Origin: Marinimicrobium sp. C6131
Lineage (GTDB): Bacteria; Pseudomonadota; Gammaproteobacteria; Pseudomonadales; Cellvibrionaceae
Reading direction: 5' to 3'
NCBI RefSeq assembly: GCF_026153455.1
Contig: NZ_CP110629.1
Span: 558,001-622,000, forward strand
Length of the DNA: 64,000 nucleotides
Position 1 is the stretch's first letter, and every line of letters starts with the position of its first letter. The position numbers and the translations under genes are program-made. Below the pieces are notes generated by a model. That model did no database searches and had not been told where the DNA came from. It saw nothing but the letters and a program-made list of their open reading frames with translations. Of this stretch, positions 1-7,901 are shown in pieces.

Positions 1-225
1 AAGTTTCCGATTTATGTGGAGAAGAAGGGCGAGCTGGAGGATGCGGTGATCGCCGGCCCGACCTGCGACAGTGCGGATATCATGTACGAGCACCACAAGT
101 ACCCGCTGCCGTTGAATCTGGCCATCGGTGACCGCCTCTACTGGCTTTCCACCGGCGCTTACACCACCTCCTACAGCGCGGTAGAATTCAACGGCTTCCC
201 GCCCCTGAAAGAATACTGCATCTAA
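1..225 (+). CDS. Ornithine/lysine decarboxylase, C-terminal end (partial)
   Basis: The reading frame is open from the first base, so the start lies outside the window and only the last 74 codons are present. The piece contains GPTCDSAD, then GDRLYW, TGAYTTSYS and FNGFPPLK. These are the C-terminal active-site motifs of fold-type III PLP-dependent ornithine/lysine/diaminopimelate decarboxylases; the Cys of GPTCDS reaches the active site of the partner subunit in this family. The enzyme would make putrescine or cadaverine in the cytoplasm. An ornithine preference is likely from the overall match but cannot be settled from the tail alone. Confidence 0.8.
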   Translation, partial: KFPIYVEKKGELEDAVIAGPTCDSADIMYEHHKYPLPLNLAIGDRLYWLSTGAYTTSYSAVEFNGFPPLKEYCI

Positions 226-242
226 CCCGTCCCGCACGCCGC

Positions 243-294
243 CCCTACGCCCCATCCCCCGACTGGCGTAGGGAGGGTGCGCTGCGCCCTACGC
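243..294. repeat. Two mutually exclusive hairpins of the GTAGGG intergenic repeat type
   Basis: A 9-bp stem (243-251 with 265-273) shares its right arm with a second 8-bp stem (266-273 with 287-294). Only one can form at a time. It lies just behind the decarboxylase stop. There is no clear T-run, so it is only a possible terminator. Related GTAGGG-type sequence occurs at 1441-1457 and 20836-20857. Confidence 0.45.
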
Positions 295-369
295 GTGATG
301 CTGGGGCGGTTTTCACCTTATGAGATCAATGCTAAATTGACGCGCTGATAAAACAGCTTGGGAAACGTT

Positions 370-1065
370 ATGGCGGATGCGCAAAAGACAATCGACCTGG
401 AGCCCAGTTGGCTGAGCCACCTGGAACTTGAATTTCAGCAGCCCTACATGCGCCAACTGAAGCAGTTCCTGCTCAAGGAAAAACACCAGGGCAAAACCAT
501 CTACCCGCCGTCCAGACAGATCTTCAACGCCTTCAACACCACCCCGCTCGACCGGGTCAAAGTCGTCATCCTGGGGCAGGACCCTTACCATGGCCCCAAC
601 CAGGCCCATGGCCTCTGCTTCTCCGTGCAACCCGGCATCGCGCCACCGCCGTCGCTCAAAAACATCTTCAAAGAACTCGAACGCGACCTCGGCTGCCCCG
701 TGCCCAATCACGGTTGTCTGCAACACTGGGCCGAGCAGGGCGTCCTGCTGCTCAACGCCACCCTGACTGTCGAGCAGGGCAGGGCGGGCTCGCACCAGCG
801 CCAGGGCTGGGAAGCGTTCACCGACCGGGCGATTGATCTGGTCAATCGGGAGCGCGAGGGAGTGGTGTTTCTATTGTGGGGCAGCTACGCCCAGAAAAAG
901 GCGGCCTTTGTGGATCGCAATAAACACCTGGTTCTGAAGTCGGTCCACCCTTCACCCTTGTCCGCTCACCGAGGCTTTATTGGTTGCGGGCACTTTTCGC
1001 AGGCGAACCGGTATTTGGTGGAGCGGGGTGAGACGGAGATTGATTGGTGTTTGCCTTTGGTTTGA
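370..1065 (+). CDS. ung: Uracil-DNA glycosylase (family 1)
   Basis: This cytoplasmic base-excision enzyme removes uracil from DNA. The 231-residue product has the usual length. It carries the water-activating motif GQDPYHG at residues 69-75, with Asp71 matching the catalytic Asp64 of E. coli. It also has the leucine-loop motif HPSPLSAHRGF starting at His193, which matches His187. The frame is open four codons further upstream to a TTG, but the ATG at 370 gives the N-terminus expected for the family. It stands alone between two repeat-bearing gaps. Identification is near certain. Confidence 0.97.
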   Translation: MADAQKTIDLEPSWLSHLELEFQQPYMRQLKQFLLKEKHQGKTIYPPSRQIFNAFNTTPLDRVKVVILGQDPYHGPNQAHGLCFSVQPGIAPPPSLKNIFKELERDLGCPVPNHGCLQHWAEQGVLLLNATLTVEQGRAGSHQRQGWEAFTDRAIDLVNREREGVVFLLWGSYAQKKAAFVDRNKHLVLKSVHPSPLSAHRGFIGCGHFSQANRYLVERGETEIDWCLPLV

Positions 1066-1089
1066 AGCATTTTTAGAGCCCGGCGGCTA

Positions 1090-1183
1090 CAAAGACACCC
1101 GTTTGCAGACCCGCCGTAAACCCGTCCCTGGGGGCTTCACGTCGGCATCCATGCCGACGAGAGTCTGCAAACGGGTGTCTTTG
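1090..1183 (+). repeat. Variable-arm palindromic element, copy A (subtype 1)
   Basis: Two 21-bp arms (1090-1110 and 1163-1183) are perfect reverse complements. They enclose a 52-base core that begins CCGCCGTAAACCC, has a short CCC/GGG hairpin and then a second hairpin around GGCATCCATGCC. The core is shared with copies B and F, while the arms are unique to this copy. The sequence CCTCAGTGCC just outside the right arm matches the flank of copy F in reverse complement. It lies 24 bp behind ung. Confidence 0.85.
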
Positions 1184-1296
1184 CATCCGCCTCAGTGCCA
1201 TCCGATTCCGTTGTTGTCTCCGAAGTAGCTCGCAGGGTAGATGTGTCGTGCCATTCTTTGTCCGAAAGAACGTTCAGCTCGGGAATTTGGCACCGA

Positions 1297-1406
1297 GTCG
1301 AAGGCGGGGTTTACCATTTACAGACTCTCGAAGGCATGGATGCCGACGCGAAGCCTACAGGGATGTATTCACGGCGGGTCTGTAAATGGTGAACCCCGCC
1401 TTCGAC
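1297..1406 (-). repeat. Variable-arm palindromic element, copy B (subtype 1)
   Basis: Two 29-base arms (1297-1325 and 1378-1406) are complementary with a single G-T wobble. The core between them is the subtype 1 core in reverse orientation. In this copy the first inner hairpin reads TAC-ATCCCT-GTA instead of CCC-ATCCCT-GGG, a paired change. Upstream lie GAAAGAACGT and AATTTGGCACCGAG, which recur before copy F. It sits between ung and the convergent gene ending at 1441. No gene is visible from 1066 to 1440. Confidence 0.85.
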
Positions 1407-1440
1407 GGACTTTCTGGAGTTAAGGGGTTCTGTTCTTTAT

Positions 1441-1797
1441 CTATGGTGCCCTACGTTTTTTGAACCAGCGGCGTTTGGGTTGGGTGAAGTGTTCCAGGTG
1501 CGCCTCGCGCTGTTCGTCCGAGACGTAAAAGTAGAAATCGTGCTTCGGCCTGCGGGTCAGCAGAGGGTGAACCGTCGCAATATGCTCCACCGACAGCTTC
1601 GGCAACCCCGCCTTACGGTCCGCATTGAAACTCTGATTCCACTGCACCAGAATATCGCGCTTGACCGTCGCAATCGCCAGCTTCTCCGAATCCGCTTTCA
1701 ACAGACGGCAAGTGACAAAGCCCATCACCGGTTCCGGGCTGCCATAGTGGTCCACCAAAATGCCGCTGCCCGTCAGGACAATCTTGTAATGCATCAT
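1441..1797 (-). CDS. Hypothetical protein, 118 residues
   Basis: I do not recognise this protein. It has no signal peptide or membrane segment, and the C-terminus is strongly basic (QPKRRWFKKRRAP). The start is ambiguous because two ATG codons are adjacent (1797 and 1794). It begins 12 bases after the stop of the QEGLA-motif gene on the same strand, so the two are probably co-transcribed. Its last codons are formed by the CGTAGGGCACC repeat sequence seen elsewhere in the window, so the native C-terminus may have been extended by that repeat. That it is a real gene is inferred from its position and frame length. Confidence 0.6.
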   Translation of the reverse strand: MMHYKIVLTGSGILVDHYGSPEPVMGFVTCRLLKADSEKLAIATVKRDILVQWNQSFNADRKAGLPKLSVEHIATVHPLLTRRPKHDFYFYVSDEQREAHLEHFTQPKRRWFKKRRAP

Positions 1798-1809
1798 AAT
1801 CTGAAAACG

Positions 1810-3195
1810 TCAATCCAATTCGGCGTCGCGCTTGCCGTTACTCGAGCCCGGATACAGCGGGGCGGTGGCCGGTAATTGCTCAAACAGCTTGCTGAAATGC
1901 TGCTGTATCCGTGCGATGTTCATCAGCGACAGACTGCTCGAAAAGCCGAACCAGACATACAGGCCATTCAGGTCGCGGAACATCGGTGGCAAATGCCGGG
2001 GGGCGGAGATTACACCTTCCAGGTAGCGTTCGTACAGTAGCGGCAGATCATCCAGGGTCACTTTACCGACAAACAGCATCGGAATGATCTCGGGCACCCC
2101 GGACTGAATGGCGCTGCGGATGAAGTTTACATTTTCCACAAAACCTTTCACATAGGAAATATCCTTGGTGAACACCGCGCCGCGCTCGCCACTGACCTGG
2201 CCGCCGCGAAATACCCGCTGAGTGACCCGGTAGCTATCGTGTTCACTGACGCCCCGGTCGAGAAAATAGCGATACACCTCGCAGAAGTCCGCTCCCTGCT
2301 CGGCCAGGTCTACCGCCACCACCCGATCACTGACCCGTCGGGCGCGCTGCGGAAAGGAGCTGAACGTCAGGGTTTCCATCAGCACTGCCATCCCCTCCTG
2401 GATGGCGGTAATCCGGGGCGAACCGACGCTCAGCCAGGTCGCCCAGGGCTGTTCTCGCCCGTTGAGCGTCGTGCCAATATGCACCCAGCCCTCGTGAACC
2501 TCCAGAACCTGAATGTCCAGCTCGGAGAATTGGGCGCGCCGATTCACCTTGAGGGTGTCTCCGCCGGCGGCGGCGTCCGAGACAATGTCGTCGCTGATGC
2601 TGACCTTCACTTGACCCGCGCCGAAATAGCGGTCCATGCGCTGACGCAGCATGGTGACGGCGGTTTCGGCATCAATGTCACTTCGGTAGGGGCGGTTCAG
2701 GTGCTCTACGGCGGGCAGTGAGAAGATGTCGCACAACCGCTCGCCCAGGGTGCGCAGGGTTTTACGGTCGCCCCGGATACGGTCACTGGCGGAGCCATAC
2801 AACTGACGGCTGTAGTCGCCGAACTCCGCGCACCCACGGTGGCGCAGCAGTTGCACCACCAACTGGTACTGTTCGACCGTCGATTCGAGAATCCTGCCCA
2901 GCGCGTCTCCCCGGCCCAGCTTGCGCTTGAGGTCCCGATCCAGAGCGAGCAGTTCGCTGTCCAGCCGCTCTGGATCAAACCCCAGGGCCTGGCGCTGGTA
3001 GTACTCCGGGCCCACCTGGGGTAGTGCCTTGCCGCCGCTGGCGCGAAAGGCCTGCTCAATCTCCGGGGTCCACTTGATGGCATCGAGGATGCGAATCGGC
3101 TTCTGCAGAGCCACTAGCCGGTTGGAGAGGGTCTTGAGCTGTTCCAGGTATTGCTGGGAGGGCATAGCGAAGCTCGCGTCGGTCGGGTGGTTCAA
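1810..3195 (-). CDS. QEGLA-motif protein (TIGR02421/DUF1704 family)
   Basis: The 461-residue protein has the hallmark helix-like motif IQEGMAVLMET, the QEGLA signature, preceded by VHEGWVHIGTTLNG. The E-H-E-rich layout suggests a metal-dependent hydrolase fold, as often noted for this family, whose biochemical role is not established. The name flavohemoglobin expression-modulating is used in databases. No signal peptide is present. It is divergent from the Rieske gene (start 3242) with only 46 bases between the starts, so both promoters share this short gap. The 118-residue gene follows it. Confidence 0.85.
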   Translation of the reverse strand: MNHPTDASFAMPSQQYLEQLKTLSNRLVALQKPIRILDAIKWTPEIEQAFRASGGKALPQVGPEYYQRQALGFDPERLDSELLALDRDLKRKLGRGDALGRILESTVEQYQLVVQLLRHRGCAEFGDYSRQLYGSASDRIRGDRKTLRTLGERLCDIFSLPAVEHLNRPYRSDIDAETAVTMLRQRMDRYFGAGQVKVSISDDIVSDAAAGGDTLKVNRRAQFSELDIQVLEVHEGWVHIGTTLNGREQPWATWLSVGSPRITAIQEGMAVLMETLTFSSFPQRARRVSDRVVAVDLAEQGADFCEVYRYFLDRGVSEHDSYRVTQRVFRGGQVSGERGAVFTKDISYVKGFVENVNFIRSAIQSGVPEIIPMLFVGKVTLDDLPLLYERYLEGVISAPRHLPPMFRDLNGLYVWFGFSSSLSLMNIARIQQHFSKLFEQLPATAPLYPGSSNGKRDAELD

Positions 3196-3241
3196 CAGTG
3201 TGCTAGTCTAGCGGAATTGGCCGGCTTTCGGGGACAAAATC

Positions 3242-3553
3242 ATGGCATACCAGGCGCTGGAAACGCTGCATCAGCTCTATGACGGTTACCGCCGGGTCTT
3301 TCGGCTCGCCGGTCAGGAGTTGCTCCTGCTGCAGGAGGAGGGGCGGACCTACCTGCTGGTCAATCGCTGCCCGCATATGGAAGCGCCCCTGCACAAGGCC
3401 AGTGTGCAGAGCGAGGTCTTGCGCTGCCCGGTACATGGCATTGAGTTCGACTTGCGCTCGGGGCGGGCGCTGAATGGCCCTGAGGGGTGTGTGGGCCCAC
3501 TGGCGTTTGTGCCTCTGGTTTACGAGGGCAACACCCTGGGTGTGGACCTTTAA
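3242..3553 (+). CDS. Rieske-type [2Fe-2S] protein
   Basis: This is a small (103-residue) soluble ferredoxin-like electron carrier. The cluster ligands are visible as C43-P-H45 and, 16 residues later, C62-P-V-H65-G. That is the two-Cys two-His Rieske arrangement. There is no membrane anchor, so it is not a bc1-type subunit. It resembles the small Rieske components found in nitrite reductase NirD-like or dioxygenase systems, but no partner oxygenase or reductase lies nearby. Its partner is therefore unknown. Confidence 0.88.
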   Translation: MAYQALETLHQLYDGYRRVFRLAGQELLLLQEEGRTYLLVNRCPHMEAPLHKASVQSEVLRCPVHGIEFDLRSGRALNGPEGCVGPLAFVPLVYEGNTLGVDL

Positions 3554-3662
3554 AAACGCTCCGCGGCCCCTATCTATCCAAAACCGCCGCGACGTCGCTC
3601 GATTCGTCGTTGAGGCGGACTCTCCAGAGTCGCCACAAGCCCGTGGAAAACGGCTCAACCGG

Positions 3663-3691
3663 TTCTCGCTGGCGCCCCGTTGGGTTATAAT
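3663..3691 (+). promoter_or_regulatory. Probable promoter of the FmdB-type gene and aspS
   Basis: A perfect TATAAT (3686-3691) is preceded by TGGGT. A weak TTCTCG lies 17 bp upstream (3663-3668). It stands about 75 bp before the FmdB-type start. The good -10 and poor -35 make it plausible but unproven. Confidence 0.5.
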
Positions 3692-3766
3692 CGCGCGTTT
3701 TTTGGCCCCTGTGGGCATTGCTGGCGATGGTTGCTCTTGACGAGCATTTGATTGAGGAACACGACA

Positions 3767-4057
3767 ATGCCCATCTACGAATATCAGTGTCAATCCTGTA
3801 ACCACGATATGGAAGCACTGCAGAAGCTCAGTGACGAGCCTCTGGTAGACTGCCCGGCCTGTGGCCAGGCGAGCCTGAAGAAGAAAATTTCAGCGGCAGG
3901 CTTTCGTCTGAAAGGCAGCGGCTGGTACGAGACGGACTTCAAAAAGTCCAATCAGAAAAATCTGGCGGGCGAGCGCAGCGGCGGCAAAAGCTCCGAGAGC
4001 GGCTCCGGTGGTGACAAAGCCTCCAAACCCGCCAACTCCAGCGCAGCGTCCGCCTGA
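3767..4057 (+). CDS. FmdB-family zinc-ribbon protein
   Basis: The product is a 96-residue protein. Residues 1-40 form a zinc ribbon with two CxxC pairs (Cys8/Cys11 and Cys29/Cys32) after the typical MPIYEYQC start. The rest is a low-complexity tail rich in Ser, Gly, Lys and Ala. The ATG at 3767, with GAGG upstream, gives the conserved family N-terminus and is preferred over the earlier in-frame codon. Genes of this family very often sit directly before aspS in proteobacteria, as here (57 bp gap). The molecular role is unknown. Confidence 0.9.
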   Translation: MPIYEYQCQSCNHDMEALQKLSDEPLVDCPACGQASLKKKISAAGFRLKGSGWYETDFKKSNQKNLAGERSGGKSSESGSGGDKASKPANSSAASA

Positions 4058-4114
4058 CAGACAGACGGCGCCGCGACGACTTTGAACCGAGACGGCAAAT
4101 AACGGGAAAGCACT

Positions 4115-5896
4115 ATGCGCAGTGATTACTGTGGCACACTGACAGCCAAAGACATTGATCGGGAAGTGACCCTGTGCGGGTGGGTCGATCGCCGCCGTGA
4201 CCACGGTGGCGTCATCTTTATCGACCTGCGCGATCGCGAGGGGATTGTACAGGTGGTGTTCGACCCGGATGCGGGTGATCACTTCAATCTGGCCGACCGG
4301 GTCCGCGGCGAGTACGTGCTGCAGGTGACCGGTAAGGTGCGCGCCCGGGATGCCGCCACGGTCAATCCCAACATGGCCACCGGTGAAGTGGAAGTCTACG
4401 GCACCGGCCTGACCATTCTGAACGAGGCGGAAACCACCCCCTTTCCGCTGGATTCCCACGCGTCCGTGGGTGAGGATGTCCGCCTCAAATTCCGCTACCT
4501 GGACCTGCGCCGGGCGGAAATGCAGAAAGGCCTGAAATTCCGCTCCAAGGTCACCAACCTGGTGCGTAACTACCTGGACGACCAGGGCTTTCTGGACATC
4601 GAAACCCCGATTCTGACCCGCGCCACCCCCGAGGGTGCCCGGGACTACCTGGTGCCGTCACGCACCCACGAGAACAAATTCTTCGCTCTGCCCCAGTCTC
4701 CTCAGCTGTTCAAGCAGCTGTTGATGGTGTCCGGGTTCGATCGCTACTATCAGATCGCCAAGTGCTTCCGCGACGAAGACCTGCGCGCCGATCGTCAGCC
4801 GGAATTTACCCAGATCGATATCGAAACCTCGTTTATGGACGAAGAGGGCATCATGTCGGTCACCGAGGGGATGATCCGCACCATTTTCCAGACACTGAAA
4901 GAGGTGGATCTGGGCGACTTTCCGCGTATGACCTACGCCGAGGCCATGCAGAAATATGGCTCCGACAAGCCCGACCTGCGTATTCCGCTGCAATTGGTGG
5001 ATGTGAAAGAGCTGATGGGCGCGGTGGACTTCAAAGTTTTCTCCGGCCCGGCCAAAGACCCCAAAGGCCGCGTCACCGCCCTGAAAGTGCCCGGCGGCAA
5101 CGAGAAACTGACCCGCAAGCAGATTGACGATTACACCAAATTCGTGGGTATCTACGGCGCCAAGGGTCTGGCTTACATCAAGGTCAACGACAAAAGCGAT
5201 CTGGAAGAGGGGCTGCAGTCCCCGATCGTGAAGTTCCTGCCCACCGACGTGCGCAAAGCCATTCTGGAGCGGGTGGAAGCCGACAACGGCGACCTGATCT
5301 TCTTCGGTGCGGACAAGGCTAATGTGGTCAGCGAAGCCCTGGGCGCACTGCGCTGCAAGCTGGGCGAGGATCTGGACCTGTACACCTGCGATTGGGCGCC
5401 CCTTTGGGTCGTCGACTTCCCGATGTTCGAGGAGGAAGACGACGGCTCTCTGAACAGCCTGCACCACCCGTTCACCGCGCCTTCCTGCTCCCCGGAGGAA
5501 CTGGAGAAGAGCCCGGAGACGGCTTTGTCCCGCGCCTACGACATGGTGCTCAACGGCACCGAACTGGGTGGCGGCTCTATCCGTATTCACAACCAGACCA
5601 TGCAGCAGGCGGTCTTCCGCGCGCTGGGCATTGGGGAAGAGGAGCAGCGTGAGAAGTTCGGTTTCCTGCTGGATGCCCTCAAGTACGGCGCACCGCCGCA
5701 CGGTGGCCTGGCCTTCGGTCTGGACCGTCTGATCATGCTGATGATCGGTGCCGGTTCGATCCGCGATGTGATCGCCTTCCCGAAAACCCAGAGCGCCGCC
5801 TGCGTCATGACCGACGCTCCGGGTGCGGTAGACGAACAGCAGCTCAAAGACCTGCACATCCGTTTGCGTAAGAAAGAAAAACCCGCGAGCGAGTAG
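4115..5896 (+). CDS. aspS: Aspartyl-tRNA synthetase
   Basis: This class II synthetase charges tRNA-Asp in the cytoplasm. At 593 residues it has the bacterial length. It contains an N-terminal OB-fold anticodon-binding domain (about 1-110), motif 2 around FRDEDLRADRQPEFTQID, and the bacterial GAD insertion in the middle. Motif 3 is at GLAFGLDRLIMLM. The start MRSDYCG matches the family. Whether it also charges tRNA-Asn cannot be told from sequence inspection. It is probably in one transcript with the FmdB-type gene. Confidence 0.98.
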   Translation: MRSDYCGTLTAKDIDREVTLCGWVDRRRDHGGVIFIDLRDREGIVQVVFDPDAGDHFNLADRVRGEYVLQVTGKVRARDAATVNPNMATGEVEVYGTGLTILNEAETTPFPLDSHASVGEDVRLKFRYLDLRRAEMQKGLKFRSKVTNLVRNYLDDQGFLDIETPILTRATPEGARDYLVPSRTHENKFFALPQSPQLFKQLLMVSGFDRYYQIAKCFRDEDLRADRQPEFTQIDIETSFMDEEGIMSVTEGMIRTIFQTLKEVDLGDFPRMTYAEAMQKYGSDKPDLRIPLQLVDVKELMGAVDFKVFSGPAKDPKGRVTALKVPGGNEKLTRKQIDDYTKFVGIYGAKGLAYIKVNDKSDLEEGLQSPIVKFLPTDVRKAILERVEADNGDLIFFGADKANVVSEALGALRCKLGEDLDLYTCDWAPLWVVDFPMFEEEDDGSLNSLHHPFTAPSCSPEELEKSPETALSRAYDMVLNGTELGGGSIRIHNQTMQQAVFRALGIGEEEQREKFGFLLDALKYGAPPHGGLAFGLDRLIMLMIGAGSIRDVIAFPKTQSAACVMTDAPGAVDEQQLKDLHIRLRKKEKPASE

Positions 5897-5925
5897 TTTT
5901 TAGAGCGTGGGGCAGTGAATTGACG

Positions 5926-6033
5926 CCTGGGTTCGGGGCAATACTTCCGGGACACGCCGTAAACCCATCCCTGGGGGCTCGGATCGCGGGTCCCCCGCTC
6001 TACGGTCCCGGAAGTATTGCCCCGAACCCCAGG
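5926..6033 (+). repeat. Variable-arm palindromic element, copy C (subtype 2)
   Basis: The arms at 5926-5952 and 6006-6033 are complementary apart from one bulged G. The core is subtype 2: CACGCCGTAAACCC, a CCC/GGG hairpin, then GCGGG-TCC-CCCGC. The core is identical to that of copy E although the arms are unrelated. It begins 30 bases behind the aspS stop. A short TTTTTAGAGC string follows both the aspS stop and the ung stop, each time just ahead of an element. Confidence 0.85.
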
Positions 6034-6089
6034 CTCGCTTGGTCACTCTGTAGCAGGATGGGTATAGGGTGCTACCAGAGTGCTGAGGG

Positions 6090-6194
6090 CCGATTTGGGG
6101 TGTAGGGTTGCCAGACCGTGGAGCGGGGGACCCGCGATCCGAGCCTACAGGGATGTATTTACGGCGTGTCTGGCAACCCTACACCCCAAATCGG
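6090..6194 (-). repeat. Variable-arm palindromic element, copy D (subtype 2, inverted)
   Basis: Two 27-bp arms (6090-6116 and 6168-6194) are perfect reverse complements. The core is the subtype 2 core in the opposite orientation to copy C. The first inner hairpin reads TAC-ATCCCT-GTA, the same paired change as in copy B. With copy C it fills most of the aspS-yebC gap (5897-6276), in which no gene is visible. Confidence 0.88.
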
Positions 6195-6276
6195 ACCGGA
6201 CGTGATTTTAGCGACATACTTCGATCAAAGAGCAACCAAACCCGACTTATAACAGACCAGTAAGTGGAGAGTATTC

Positions 6277-7020
6277 ATGGCTGGCCACAGTAAATGGGCA
6301 AACATCAAACACCGCAAAGCCGCCCAGGACGCCAAACGCGGTAAAGTATTCACCAAAATCATTCGCGAGCTCACCGTCGCCGCCAAAGGCGGTGCCGCGC
6401 CCGAAGACAACCCCCGCCTGCGCGCCGCCATGGACAAAGCCCTCGGCGCCAACATGAAAAAAGACACCATCGAAAAAGCCATCGCGCGGGGTGCCGGTGC
6501 GGGTGAGGGGGACAACTACGAAGAAGTCACCTACGAAGGCTACGGTGCCAACGGCATCGCCGTGCTGGTCGAATGCATGACCGACAACAAAAACCGCACC
6601 GTCTCCGAAGTGCGCCACGCCTTCAGCAAACGCGGCGGCAACCTCGGCACGGACGGCTCAGTGGCGTACCTGTTCACCCGCATGGGCCAGATCAGCTTCG
6701 AGGGCATCACCGAAGAAGACATCATGGAAGCCGCGCTGGAAGCCGGGGCCGAGGACATCGTCACCAACAGCGACGGCTCCATCGACGTGCGCACGCCCTT
6801 CGAGGAGTACTTCGCCGTGAAAGAAGCGTTGGTGGCCGCCGGGTTTGAACCGACCAACAGCGAAATCATCATGCTCCCGTCCACCACCATTGAGCTGGAC
6901 AAAGAAGGCGCTGAAAAGCTGTTGGCCCTGGTGGACATGCTCGAAGACCTGGACGATGTCCAGAACGTCTACACCAACGGCGACATCCCCGATGAGGTGA
7001 TGGAGCAACTGAACGCATAA
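6277..7020 (+). CDS. yebC: YebC/PmpR-family protein
   Basis: The 247-residue protein starts with the signature MAGHSKWANIKHRKAAQDAKRG and keeps the acidic three-domain layout of the family. Members are cytoplasmic. They were long annotated as transcriptional regulators, and some bacterial members are now known to aid translation of difficult sequences. The gene precedes ruvC by 26 bp, the usual gammaproteobacterial order. The two inverted repeat elements upstream lie between it and aspS, so it may have its own promoter just after them. Confidence 0.96.
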   Translation: MAGHSKWANIKHRKAAQDAKRGKVFTKIIRELTVAAKGGAAPEDNPRLRAAMDKALGANMKKDTIEKAIARGAGAGEGDNYEEVTYEGYGANGIAVLVECMTDNKNRTVSEVRHAFSKRGGNLGTDGSVAYLFTRMGQISFEGITEEDIMEAALEAGAEDIVTNSDGSIDVRTPFEEYFAVKEALVAAGFEPTNSEIIMLPSTTIELDKEGAEKLLALVDMLEDLDDVQNVYTNGDIPDEVMEQLNA

Positions 7021-7046
7021 AGGGGCGTTAAGCCCCAGAGGTGGCC

Positions 7047-7565
7047 ATGACCCGCATACTGGGTATCGACCCGGGTTCGCGCAAGACCGGCTTTGGTGTG
7101 ATCGAGCGCATCGGCGGCAAAGTGGCCTATGTCACCAGCGGGGTCATCCGGGTGCCTGAAGGGAGTCTGCCGGAGCGTCTTAAAGTGATTTTTGACGCCA
7201 TTACCCAGATCATTCAGCAACAGAGCCCGGATGTGGTGGCCATCGAGCAGATTTTCATGGCCAAAAACGCCAGCTCGGCTCTCAAGCTGGGCCAGGCCCG
7301 AGGCGCGGCGATCACCGCCGCGGTGGTGCAGGACCTTCTGGTCTACGAGTACGAAGCGCGCAAGGTCAAACAGTCGGTGGTCGGTACTGGTGCGGCGGAC
7401 AAGGCGCAGGTCCAACACATGGTCAAGGCCCTGCTGCGCCTGCCGGGCACCCCCCAGGAAGACGCCGCCGACGCCCTGGCCGTCGCCCTCTGCCACGCCA
7501 ACACCCAAGACCAATTGATCGCGTTGGCAGGCAAACGCAGTTTCCGGCGGGGTAGGGTGGTTTGA
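7047..7565 (+). CDS. ruvC: Holliday junction endodeoxyribonuclease RuvC
   Basis: RuvC cuts Holliday junctions made during recombination and repair. The N-terminus MTRILGIDPGSRKTGFG holds the first catalytic Asp. The second acidic residue is in VAIEQIF, and the C-terminal acidic pair is in EDAADALAVAL. The product is 172 residues, as expected. The ATG at 7047 is chosen over a GTG at 7041 because AGAGG at 7036-7040 sits at the right distance only from the ATG. It is normally in one operon with ruvAB, but here 519 bp of repeats separate it from ruvA. Confidence 0.96.
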   Translation: MTRILGIDPGSRKTGFGVIERIGGKVAYVTSGVIRVPEGSLPERLKVIFDAITQIIQQQSPDVVAIEQIFMAKNASSALKLGQARGAAITAAVVQDLLVYEYEARKVKQSVVGTGAADKAQVQHMVKALLRLPGTPQEDAADALAVALCHANTQDQLIALAGKRSFRRGRVV

Positions 7566-7609
7566 TTTTCCGAACTCCTTTTATGACTTATGGTGTTTTC
7601 GGAGGGGCC

Positions 7610-7720
7610 GGTCAGGTGTGGGGTAGGGTTTTCCCAGACACGCCGTAAACCCATCCCTGGGGGCTCGGATCGCGGGTCCCCCGCTCTACGGTCTGGGAAA
7701 ACCCTACCCCACACCTGACC
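7610..7720 (+). repeat. Variable-arm palindromic element, copy E (subtype 2)
   Basis: Two perfect 30-bp reverse-complement arms (7610-7639 and 7691-7720) make this the longest exact stem of the family. The core equals that of copy C base for base. The outermost bases TCGGAGG and CCTCCGA also pair, after a small insertion on the left. It starts 44 bases behind ruvC. Confidence 0.9.
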
Positions 7721-7760
7721 TCCGAGCGCTGCAGAGAGTAATTTGCGCGTTCTGCTCAGG

Positions 7761-7846
7761 CGTAGGTCGGATTAGCGAAGCGTAATCCGACATTGGGCAC
7801 GGAATCCCAGAAAGCGTCGGGTTACGCTTCGCTAACCCGACCTACG
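7761..7846. repeat. Inverted pair of GTAGGTCGG-type intergenic repeats
   Basis: Two 31-base units (7761-7791 and 7816-7846) lie head to head around a 24-base spacer. Each unit forms its own 9-bp hairpin with a GCGAAGCG-type loop, and the two units also pair with each other. Units of this kind are scattered in intergenic DNA of many proteobacteria. Confidence 0.75.
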
Positions 7847-7901
7847 GTTGTAGGTATTTAAGTGTGGGTTGAAAGAACGTAAGGCCTGAATTTGGCACTG
7901 A

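Noticed and set aside
1195..1423. Short overlapping frames between ung and the 118-residue gene
   Set aside because: They run through repeat copies A and B; the frames arise from the palindromes and have no family signature or start context.
4658..5857. A 399-codon open frame on the minus strand opposite aspS
   Set aside because: It is a mirror of the aspS codon pattern; the translation is compositionally odd and has no recognisable motif.
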